The notes beneath the pieces were generated by a model. The model ran no database searches. It saw nothing but the letters and a program-made list of their open reading frames with translations, and was not told the DNA's origin. DNA of 64,000 nt from Homoserinimonas sp044769865 (GTDB lineage: Bacteria > Actinomycetota > Actinomycetes > Actinomycetales > Microbacteriaceae): NCBI RefSeq assembly GCF_044769865.1, contig NZ_JBIZWA010000002.1, positions 310,001-374,000 of the forward strand. The letters run 5' to 3'. The first letter of the stretch is position 1, and each line of letters begins with the position of its first letter. A program made the translations under genes and the position numbers. Below are positions 26,749-33,506 of the stretch, in pieces.

Positions 26749-27960
26749 GTGTACCTTGCACGCAGGCACGCCGCTCCCGCTCGCCCCTGGTGGCTCGCGG
26801 TCGGCATGCTGTCGGCCATCGGCCTCGGCGCGGCCGCGGTCGCGTTCATGGGTGTCGCTTCCTTCGTCGCTCGCCTCGTCGTGACGCCACCCCGCCGCGC
26901 CACGGAGGACATGAGGATCCTCGATCACGACGCCGATCACGGCACCATCACGCTGACACGAACCGCCGACTCCGTCATCGACGGCCGTTACGGACTGTGG
27001 TTCGACCGGGACTCCGGCTACGCCAAGGTCGGAGCTGTGATGGAGGTGAGCGCCAACAGCGTTGTCCGAGAGCTCCATGCCGTCGAGGAGGGCACGCCGC
27101 GGCGCGGCGCCAGATGCCGCCTGTCGGGCTGGTACTACCGCGATCCGAGCGAGCTCGGGGTTCCTTTCGACGAGGTCGATGTGTCAACGACAATCGGCAT
27201 TGCCCCCGCGTGGCGTGTTCCGGCACCCGACGACACGGGGAGGTGGGTGATCCAGGTCCATGGCCGAGCGGTCGACCGGCGCGAGGTCATCCGCGCGGTC
27301 CCCGTATTCCGCGACGCAGGCTTTACATCCCTTCTCGTCTCCTATCGCAACGACGGACTCGCGCCGCGCAGCGACGACGGACTCTACGCCCTCGGCGATA
27401 TCGAGTGGCTCGACGTCGAGGCGGCAATCCGCTTCGCCGTCGACAACGGCGCCAAGGAGGTCATCCTCATGGGCTGGTCGATGGGTGGAGCATCCGTGCT
27501 GCAGGCGGTCTCGCGGTCACGACTCGCACATTTCGTCTCCGGGATCGTGCTCGAATCTCCCGTCGTCGACTGGGTGACGGCCCTCGACCACCAAGCGGGC
27601 GCCCGACGCATCCCTCGCGTCCTCACGGCGGCCGTCTACCGCCTGCTGACTCGCCCGTGGGGGCGGGTCATGACCGGGCAGGCCGCACCGATCGACCTGC
27701 GACGACTCGATTTCGTGACGCGAGCGATGGAGCTCCGACTCCCCATGTTAATCCTGCACAGTGACGATGACAGGTTCGTGCCGAATTCTGCGTCGCGGGC
27801 GCTAGCCCACGCCCGGCCCGACATCGTGACGTTCCCGAAGATCGCCGGTGCAGGGCACACGCGGGTGTGGAATGTCGACCCCGAGCGATGGACGCGCGTG
27901 ATCCGCGAGTGGCTCGACGTGCGCGTCAGCGAGCCGTCTTCTCCCGCACCTGGCGCTTGA
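26749..27960 (+). CDS. Membrane-anchored alpha/beta hydrolase
   Basis: This 403-residue protein has one N-terminal membrane helix (ca. residues 14-42) and a catalytic alpha/beta hydrolase domain outside. The nucleophile elbow is GWSMGGAS (Ser near residue 244). The acid is in HSDDDRFVP and the His in GAGHTRVWN. Its substrate is unknown; the family includes peptidases and esterases. The start at GTG 26749 has no clear ribosome site. The 3' end overlaps the convergent sufE by 35 nt. Confidence 0.85.
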   Translation: MYLARRHAAPARPWWLAVGMLSAIGLGAAAVAFMGVASFVARLVVTPPRRATEDMRILDHDADHGTITLTRTADSVIDGRYGLWFDRDSGYAKVGAVMEVSANSVVRELHAVEEGTPRRGARCRLSGWYYRDPSELGVPFDEVDVSTTIGIAPAWRVPAPDDTGRWVIQVHGRAVDRREVIRAVPVFRDAGFTSLLVSYRNDGLAPRSDDGLYALGDIEWLDVEAAIRFAVDNGAKEVILMGWSMGGASVLQAVSRSRLAHFVSGIVLESPVVDWVTALDHQAGARRIPRVLTAAVYRLLTRPWGRVMTGQAAPIDLRRLDFVTRAMELRLPMLILHSDDDRFVPNSASRALAHARPDIVTFPKIAGAGHTRVWNVDPERWTRVIREWLDVRVSEPSSPAPGA

Positions 27961-28399
27961 TCCGCGCGAGCATCCCGGTCATGCCGTGCAGTCGAAGCGG
28001 GCTGATCGCCTTCGACAGCCCGATCGTCTGCGGGAAGTCACCGGGAACGCCGAGTACCTCGTCGGCCGTCAGGCCCTCAAGACCCTGCGACAGGATGGAG
28101 GCGAAACCGCGAGTCGTGGGCGATTCCCTCGGCGCAGTGAGGAAGAGGTGCACCACGGCGGCATCGTCGACCTCGACGAAGAGGTAGACGGGAGCCTGGC
28201 ACTCCTCCACGCGTTCGAGGAGATCCGGATGCTCTGAGTAGCGAGCGGGCAGCTCCGGAAGCTCGTTCGCGAACTCGAGCAGGAGGGTCAGCCGCTCCTT
28301 CTCCCCGACAGCGAGGAACTCGTCGCGGATGTCAGTCAATGCCTCGGGAAGCGCATGTTCAGTCACGCATCCGAGTATCGCATCCGACACTGAGGTCAA
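27926..28399 (-). CDS. sufE: SufE family cysteine desulfurase-activating protein
   Basis: This 157-residue protein takes sulfane sulfur from a SufS-type desulfurase for Fe-S cluster assembly. The acceptor Cys lies in VEECQAPVYLF. Family blocks LLLEFANELPELPARY and GLTADEVLGVPGDF are present. The start is uncertain: TTG at 28399 overlaps the upstream sulfurtransferase stop (TTGA), while GTG at 28366 would begin MTEHALPEALTDI and fits the family length better. The sseA-sufE pairing is common in actinobacteria and links thiosulfate sulfur transfer to cluster building. Confidence 0.9.
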   Translation of the reverse strand: MTSVSDAILGCVTEHALPEALTDIRDEFLAVGEKERLTLLLEFANELPELPARYSEHPDLLERVEECQAPVYLFVEVDDAAVVHLFLTAPRESPTTRGFASILSQGLEGLTADEVLGVPGDFPQTIGLSKAISPLRLHGMTGMLARIKRQVREKTAR

Positions 28400-29295
28400 C
28401 GCTGAGGAACGTCACCCGGCTCGTCACCAATAACGATGGGCACCCGCACCGCCGAGCCCCATTCCGTCCAGGAACCGTCATAGTTGCGCACGTTCTCGAT
28501 GCCGAGGAGGAAGGCGAGCACGAACCAGGTGTGACTCGACCGCTCTCCGATGCGGCAATAGGCGATGACGTCGTCGTCCTTCGAGATGTTGGCCTCGTCG
28601 AAGTACAGGCGCTCAAGTTCGTCACGGGAACGGAACGTGCCGTCCTCTGCGGCCGCCTTACCCCATGGGATGCTGACGGCCGTGGGGATATGCCCCGCGC
28701 GCAGCGATGACTCCTCTGGGTATGCCGGCGCGGTCGTGCGCTGCCCCGAGTACTCCTCCGGCGAGCGCACATCGATGAGAGGCTTGCCGAGGTGGGCAAT
28801 GACGTCGTCGCGATAGGCGCGAATGCCAGAGTCATCGCGCTCTACCACCGGGTATTCGGTGCGGTCGGGTGTGGGCACATCCGTCGTATACTCGCGCCCC
28901 TCCGCTTCCCACTTGGCGCGCCCGCCGTCGAGGAGGCGAACATCCTCGTGGCCGAAGAGCGTGAAGACCCAGAGGGCATACGCGGCCCACCAGTTGCTCT
29001 TGTCTCCGTAGATCACGACGGTCGAATCCCGTGAGATGCCCTTCTCCGACATCAGACGGGCGAAACCCTCGCCGTCGATGTAGTCGCGTTGCACGGGGTC
29101 GTTGAGTTCGGTGTGCCAGTCGATCTTGACTGCGCCTGGGATGTGGCCCGTCTCGTAGAGCAGCACGTCTTCGTCTGATTCAACGACGACAAGGCCCGGT
29201 GTACCGAGGTTGTCGGCGAGCCATCCAGTGCTCACAAGGCGCTCAGGATGCGCGTACTCGGCGAACTTCGGATTCTCGTCTCGTGCGACGGTCAT
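28396..29295 (-). CDS. sseA: Thiosulfate sulfurtransferase (rhodanese)
   Basis: This 299-residue two-domain rhodanese has an N-terminal inactive domain with GHIPGAVKIDWHTELND. The C-terminal catalytic domain has PLIDVRSPEEYSG and the active-site Cys in AYCRIGERSSHTW. It transfers sulfane sulfur from thiosulfate or mercaptopyruvate to acceptors. The ATG at 29295 follows GGAGG at good spacing. The stop overlaps the longest sufE start, implying coupling. Confidence 0.94.
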   Translation of the reverse strand: MTVARDENPKFAEYAHPERLVSTGWLADNLGTPGLVVVESDEDVLLYETGHIPGAVKIDWHTELNDPVQRDYIDGEGFARLMSEKGISRDSTVVIYGDKSNWWAAYALWVFTLFGHEDVRLLDGGRAKWEAEGREYTTDVPTPDRTEYPVVERDDSGIRAYRDDVIAHLGKPLIDVRSPEEYSGQRTTAPAYPEESSLRAGHIPTAVSIPWGKAAAEDGTFRSRDELERLYFDEANISKDDDVIAYCRIGERSSHTWFVLAFLLGIENVRNYDGSWTEWGSAVRVPIVIGDEPGDVPQR

Positions 29296-29455
29296 GGTGC
29301 CTCCGTGGTGCGTCTCTGCGGCATCCTGCCAGCGATGCGCGGGTTAACATGGGAATCTCCCCTTGAAGACTGTAGGCGCTCGGCGTGCCCCAATGCAGCA
29401 GAGCGTAAGACTTCGACACGGGCTTCTTCGCCACTGATAGACAGGCTCATTCCTC

Positions 29456-30493
29456 TTGACCGTTGACCAGCACTCTCCTGCCACGACTGCTCCCACGAGT
29501 CTCCTGCAGCGTGATGACCGCCTCTCGGGCAAGGAGATGGTGGAACACCTGGTGCCGCCTCGCCAGTTCATGCAGGCTTCGCTCGACAACTACCGCCCAG
29601 ACGCTGACTTCCCCTCGCAGGCCGAGGCAGTCGCGGCCGTGGGCGCATTCGCCTCGGGCGCTGCTCCGAAGCGCGGTGGGCTGTTCTCACGCAAGAAGAA
29701 TGATGATTCGCGGCCCGGCATCTACCTCGACGGCGGTTTCGGCGTTGGCAAGACTCACCTCCTCGCGTCGCTGTGGCACCGTGCGCGCGGCCGCAAGTAC
29801 TTCGGCACATTCATCGAGTACACCGCCCTCGTGGGTGCGCTCGGCTATGCCGACACGGTCAAGGCGCTGAAGGGCGCGTCGCTGATCTGCATTGATGAGT
29901 TCGAACTCGATGACCCGGGCGACACGCGGCTGATGGCGCGGTTGCTCGGGGAGCTCGTCGCATCGGGCACACGCATCGCCGCGACATCCAATACGCCTCC
30001 GAATGCGCTGGGGGAGGGCCGGTTCGCCGCCCAGGACTTTCTTCGCGAGATCGACGCGCTTGCGGGACAGTTCAATACGGTGCGTGTCGACGGAGTCGAC
30101 TACCGCCACCGCGAGAACTCGGGGCACGCCGTGACTGTGCCCGGAGAGGAAGTCGCGGAGCGTCTCGCGGAGATCGAGGGGGAGACGACTCTCGATGATT
30201 TCGCCGCGGTACTGGGACTGCTCGGGCGGGTACATCCGTCCCGCTACGTCAAGATTGTCGAAAACGTCGCAGCGATCGGCCTGCTCGATGTGCAGGCCTT
30301 CTCGAGCCAGACCGACGCCCTTCGCTTCGTCGCGTTCGTCGACCGTCTTTACGACGCACAGGTGCAGATCGTCGCGAGCGGAACCCCGCTCGATGAGGTC
30401 TTTCCCGCAGACATGCTTGCCGGCGGGTACCGCAAGAAGTACCTGCGCGCTGTATCGCGCCTGATCGCACTGACCTCCGGCCAGCGCGAATAG
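29456..30493 (+). CDS. zapE: Cell division protein ZapE (AFG1-like ATPase)
   Basis: This 345-residue AFG1/ZapE ATPase has Walker A GGFGVGKTHLL, Walker B SLICIDEFELDDPG and an arginine-bearing sensor region (TSNTPPNALGEGRF). In E. coli ZapE acts at the Z-ring; in actinobacteria it is conserved but little studied. A TTG at 29456 is the first usable start and lacks a strong ribosome site, so the N terminus is uncertain. It is divergent from sseA across 160 bp. Confidence 0.9.
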   Translation: MTVDQHSPATTAPTSLLQRDDRLSGKEMVEHLVPPRQFMQASLDNYRPDADFPSQAEAVAAVGAFASGAAPKRGGLFSRKKNDDSRPGIYLDGGFGVGKTHLLASLWHRARGRKYFGTFIEYTALVGALGYADTVKALKGASLICIDEFELDDPGDTRLMARLLGELVASGTRIAATSNTPPNALGEGRFAAQDFLREIDALAGQFNTVRVDGVDYRHRENSGHAVTVPGEEVAERLAEIEGETTLDDFAAVLGLLGRVHPSRYVKIVENVAAIGLLDVQAFSSQTDALRFVAFVDRLYDAQVQIVASGTPLDEVFPADMLAGGYRKKYLRAVSRLIALTSGQRE

Positions 30494-30575
30494 CGCTTCT
30501 CGCAGGCTTCCCAGTGTGCCTTCGCAGCGGATGCGAGGCAGCCGGAAACAAGCTGTTTACGAATGCCGTTCTGGC

Positions 30576-30613
30576 GTAACACAGCGGAAATATCCGGACA
30601 CACCCGCCGAAAC
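30576..30613 (+). promoter_or_regulatory. Candidate GlnR operator upstream of amtB
   Basis: GTAAC (30576-30580), six bases, GAAAT (30587-30591), then GAAAC at 30609-30613, exactly 22 bp from the first b-box. This follows the GlnR pattern GTnAC-n6-GAAAC-n6-GTnAC-n6-GAAAC. The second a-box is degenerate (GACAC at 30597). amtB is a classic GlnR target in actinobacteria. It lies about 95-130 bp before the start codon. Confidence 0.5.
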
Positions 30614-30705
30614 CTTGCCTCACGAAACTGGGCCGGTACCGACGCAGACCCGCCGACAGCGGGACCCGATGCTCGGTCGATCCTGATTCGAGAGAGGCAA
30701 AAGCT

Positions 30706-31920
30706 ATGGATACCGGCGAACTGACCTGGGCCCTCGTGGCCACGGCGCTCGTGCTCTTCATGACCCCGGGCGTCGCGCTCTTCTATGGCGGTCTGGTGAA
30801 GGCCAAGAGTGTCGTCAGCATGATGATGATGAGTTTCGGCTCGATGGCGCTCATCGGCGTGCTGTGGATCCTCTACGGATTCAACATGTCTGCAACGACT
30901 GGGCCGTGGGCGTTCTCCGGCAACCCCTTCGGCGAAAACTTCGGCCTCGCGGGCCTCGACAATGACGGCCTCATCGGTGCCGTCTTTGGCTCGACCTTCG
31001 CGATCATCACGGTCGCGCTCATCTCGGGTGCGATCGCTGACCGCGCGAAGTTCGGTTCGTGGATGCTCTTCGCCGGCATCTGGGCCACAGTCGTCTACTT
31101 CCCCGTCGCAGCGTGGGTCTGGGGCGGCGGCTGGATCCTCAGCATCGGTGAGTCCATCATGGAGGGTCTCCCCGCCGTGATCGACTACGCGGGTGGCACG
31201 GCAGTGCACATCAACGCCGGTGCTGCCGCGCTCGCGCTCGCGCTCGTACTCGGTAAGCGCGTCGTGTTCCAGAAGGGCGCCCACAAGCCGCACAACGTGC
31301 CGCTCGTGCTCCTCGGCGCCTCCGTGCTGTGGTTCGGTTGGTTCGGCTTCAACGCGGGCGCTGAGTTCGCCAACGGGCTCGCGGGAGTCGGCCTCATCGC
31401 GGTCAACACGCTGGGCGCCACGGCCGCCGCCATCCTCGGTTGGGCCGTCGTCGAGAAGCTCAAGGACGGCAAGGCCACCGCCGTCGGCGCAGCCTCTGGT
31501 GCGGTCTCCGGCCTCGTCGCCATCACCCCTGCGTGTGCCAACCTCGACCCGATCTGGGCACTCGTGCTCGGTGTCGTCGCCGGCGCGGTCTGCGCCCTCG
31601 CGATCGAGCTGAAGTTCAAGCTCGGCTTCGATGACTCGCTCGACGTCGTCGGCATCCACCTCGTCGGTGGCCTCATCGGCACGATCTACCTGGGCTTCTT
31701 CGCGATCGAGACCGGCCTCTTCACTGGTGGCGACGCTGGCCAGCTGCTCGTGCAGGTTATCGCGGCGCTCGGCGTGCTCATCTACTCCTTCGTGGTCGCT
31801 CTCGTGCTCGGCTTCGCGATCGAGAAGACGCTCGGCTTCCGCGTCAAGAACGAAGACGAGATCGCCGGCATCGACACGATCGTCCACGGCGAGGAGGGCT
31901 ACGCGCTCGAGAACGCGTGA
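30706..31920 (+). CDS. amtB: Ammonium transporter AmtB
   Basis: This 404-residue Amt/Mep/Rh channel has about eleven membrane helices. The key residues fall at the E. coli AmtB numbers: Asp160 and the first pore His168 in DYAGGTAVHINAG, and the second pore His318 in VVGIHLVGG. The phenylalanine gate region is in FGSTFAI. The ATG follows AGAGAGG. A GlnR-like site lies upstream, suggesting nitrogen-starvation control. No glnK gene follows; instead a strong terminator and a degenerate Amt-like gene come next. Confidence 0.97.
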   Translation: MDTGELTWALVATALVLFMTPGVALFYGGLVKAKSVVSMMMMSFGSMALIGVLWILYGFNMSATTGPWAFSGNPFGENFGLAGLDNDGLIGAVFGSTFAIITVALISGAIADRAKFGSWMLFAGIWATVVYFPVAAWVWGGGWILSIGESIMEGLPAVIDYAGGTAVHINAGAAALALALVLGKRVVFQKGAHKPHNVPLVLLGASVLWFGWFGFNAGAEFANGLAGVGLIAVNTLGATAAAILGWAVVEKLKDGKATAVGAASGAVSGLVAITPACANLDPIWALVLGVVAGAVCALAIELKFKLGFDDSLDVVGIHLVGGLIGTIYLGFFAIETGLFTGGDAGQLLVQVIAALGVLIYSFVVALVLGFAIEKTLGFRVKNEDEIAGIDTIVHGEEGYALENA

Positions 31921-31931
31921 CACTTCGGGAT

Positions 31932-31964
31932 AACGGGGGTGCAGCCGTCGGCTGCACCCCCGTT
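31932..31964 (+). terminator. Strong hairpin after amtB
   Basis: Perfect 15-bp arms (31932-31946 and 31950-31964) with a 3-nt loop, ending in TT, 12 bp after the amtB stop. It should separate amtB from the next gene. Confidence 0.85.
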
Positions 31965-32017
31965 CGCTGTGCCTGCGGCGCGCCAACCCCCGGCTGCAGG
32001 CGTCGTCCGTCCAGACA

Positions 32018-32890
32018 GTGCAGGATGCAATGGTGATCGGTCACCTGTCCCTCCTGCTCGTGATGGGACTCGCGGTCATGGCAGCGCTCATCGAGGCGCT
32101 GCGGGGGAGAGTCGGTCGTTCGTCGGCGGTCTGGTCAGCAGCGGCCTGGTATCTGTTCTGCTTCGTGCCGCTCGCCCTGCTGGAGGCGGGCGTCATCCAA
32201 CTTCGCGCCATCATGGCGCACGACTTCGGCGGCGCAGCGCCGCTGCACCTGAGCGCAGGAGCCTTCCTCTGGCTCATGACCCTGTCGACGCAGGGTCAGC
32301 GCGCGGAGGGCGAGAAAGCGCACGAATCATCGACTGCGCGAACTCTCGTGTTCACGGTCGTCGTGATCGCCGCGTGGTCGGGGTGGCTGGTCGCCCTTGA
32401 GGGCGAACTCAGCGGCTTCACCGGCCCACTCGTGCTGAACTGCGTGGCCGCGGGCGTCTTCGGCGGGGTTGCAGCAGGAGCGCTCTCCCTGCGCGTCCGT
32501 GAGCACGCAGCACAGCGAATGCTCACAGGCTCGCTGGCCGGGCTCGCCGCCGCGTCCGCGTGTGCCGCATCCGTCTCCCTCGTCGCAGCCGCAGGCATCG
32601 GTCTCGTCGCTGCGTGCCTCGCCTTGCTTGCGGATGAGCCAGCGCGAAGTGAGTCTGAAGCGTGGTGCTCGGCTCTGCGTGCGACCGGGGTCGGCGCGCT
32701 TCTCGGGCTCCTTGCAATAGGTGTTGTCGATGACCGTGCCGGTTTCTTCTTCACCGGCCAACCCACGCTCATGCTCGGGCAGGCCGCAGCGGTACTCGCG
32801 ACGGTCGTGCTGTCCATCGCGGCGGCTGCCTGCGTAAAAGGGCTCATGGCACTGGGGGCTGCCCGAAAGACAGCAACCCGACGCGGTTGA
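32018..32890 (+). CDS. Degenerate, truncated Amt-like membrane protein
   Basis: This ~290-residue hydrophobic protein aligns by eye with AmtB (30706-31920) from about AmtB residue 100 to near its end. HDFGGAAPLHLSAGAF matches DYAGGTAVHINAGAAA, with Asp69 and His77 at the same 8-residue spacing as Asp160 and His168. NCVAAGVFGGVAAGAL matches NTLGATAAAILGWAV. The position of the second pore His318 is Thr (RATGVGALLG), and the first three or so Amt helices are missing. It cannot be a normal ammonium channel; a sensor, a decaying paralogue or another role is possible. Start at GTG 32018, or at ATG 32030 after AGGA. Confidence 0.7.
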   Translation: MQDAMVIGHLSLLLVMGLAVMAALIEALRGRVGRSSAVWSAAAWYLFCFVPLALLEAGVIQLRAIMAHDFGGAAPLHLSAGAFLWLMTLSTQGQRAEGEKAHESSTARTLVFTVVVIAAWSGWLVALEGELSGFTGPLVLNCVAAGVFGGVAAGALSLRVREHAAQRMLTGSLAGLAAASACAASVSLVAAAGIGLVAACLALLADEPARSESEAWCSALRATGVGALLGLLAIGVVDDRAGFFFTGQPTLMLGQAAAVLATVVLSIAAAACVKGLMALGAARKTATRRG

Positions 32891-32918
32891 TCTGCTTCAG
32901 GGGACCTGTGCTGTGTGG

Positions 32919-32991
32919 TGGGCGATACCGGACTCGAACCGATGACCTCTTCCGTGTGAAGGAAGCGCGCTACCAACTGCGCCAATCGCCC
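32919..32991 (-). tRNA. tRNA-Val (CAC)
   Basis: A 73-nt cloverleaf with acceptor GGGCGAT/ATCGCCC, T-loop TTCGAGT and anticodon stem CTTCC/GGAAG enclosing TTCACAC, giving anticodon CAC. CCA is encoded (32916-32918 on the minus strand). It is divergent from the other three tRNA genes. Confidence 0.97.
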
Positions 32992-33082
32992 GTCAACGAC
33001 AATCTTGCCATAGGTTTCGGTGGCTCCGTGCACACCTCGAATGCCCTCAGATTGACGTGTGACGCGCCCGGGCTGCGTCGGT

Positions 33083-33112
33083 TTGGTGTCGGAGAGATTC
33101 ATCGGATAGAGT
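33083..33112 (+). promoter_or_regulatory. Candidate promoter of the Gly-Cys-Val tRNA cluster
   Basis: TTGGTG (33083-33088), an 18-bp spacer and TAGAGT (33107-33112), 28 bp before tRNA-Gly. Both boxes are plausible sigA elements for a stable RNA promoter. Confidence 0.45.
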
Positions 33113-33140
33113 TCCTGAGCACGCAGAAATGCGAGCAAAT

Positions 33141-33212
33141 GCGGATGTGGCGCAGTGGTAGCGCATCACCTTGCCAAGGTGAGGGTCGCGAGTTCGAATC
33201 TCGTCATCCGCT
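33141..33212 (+). tRNA. tRNA-Gly (GCC)
   Basis: A 72-nt cloverleaf with acceptor GCGGATG/CATCCGC and anticodon arm TCACC-TTGCCAA-GGTGA, giving anticodon GCC. The T-loop is TTCGAAT. CCA is not encoded. Confidence 0.97.
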
Positions 33213-33246
33213 CGAGTGAAGTCTCACGCACGTGGGAACCCTCCAC

Positions 33247-33317
33247 GGTGGCGTGGCCGAGAGGCGAGGCAGCGGCCTGCAAAGCCGTCCACACGGGTTC
33301 GAATCCCGTCGCCACCT
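33247..33317 (+). tRNA. tRNA-Cys (GCA)
   Basis: A 71-nt cloverleaf with acceptor GGTGGCG/CGCCACC and anticodon loop CTGCAAA, giving anticodon GCA. The T-loop is TTCGAAT. CCA is encoded at 33318-33320. Confidence 0.97.
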
Positions 33318-33339
33318 CCACTCGGTAAGACAACACAAT

Positions 33340-33411
33340 GGGCGATTGGCGCAGCGGTAGCGCGCTTCCCTGACACGGAAGAGGTCACTGGTTCGATCCC
33401 AGTATCGCCCA
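33340..33411 (+). tRNA. tRNA-Val (GAC)
   Basis: A 72-nt cloverleaf with acceptor GGGCGAT/ATCGCCC and anticodon loop CTGACAC, giving anticodon GAC. CCA is encoded at 33412-33414. It is almost identical in sequence to the opposite-strand tRNA-Val (CAC) 350 bp away, so the two form an imperfect long inverted repeat. Confidence 0.97.
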
Positions 33412-33420
33412 CCAGACATC

Positions 33421-33448
33421 GAAGGCCCCGGAGAGATCCGGGGCCTTC
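33421..33448 (+). terminator. Terminator of the tRNA cluster
   Basis: Perfect 12-bp arms (33421-33432, 33437-33448) with loop GAGA, beginning 6 bp after the encoded CCA of tRNA-Val (GAC). Confidence 0.85.
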
Positions 33449-33506
33449 AGCGTTTCCGTGCAGGGCAGAGCAGAGCAGGGGGCATCCGCCCACTAAACTT
33501 GGCCGA

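Noticed and set aside
32018..32890. Second functional ammonium transporter
   Set aside because: It lacks the N-terminal helices and the second pore histidine.
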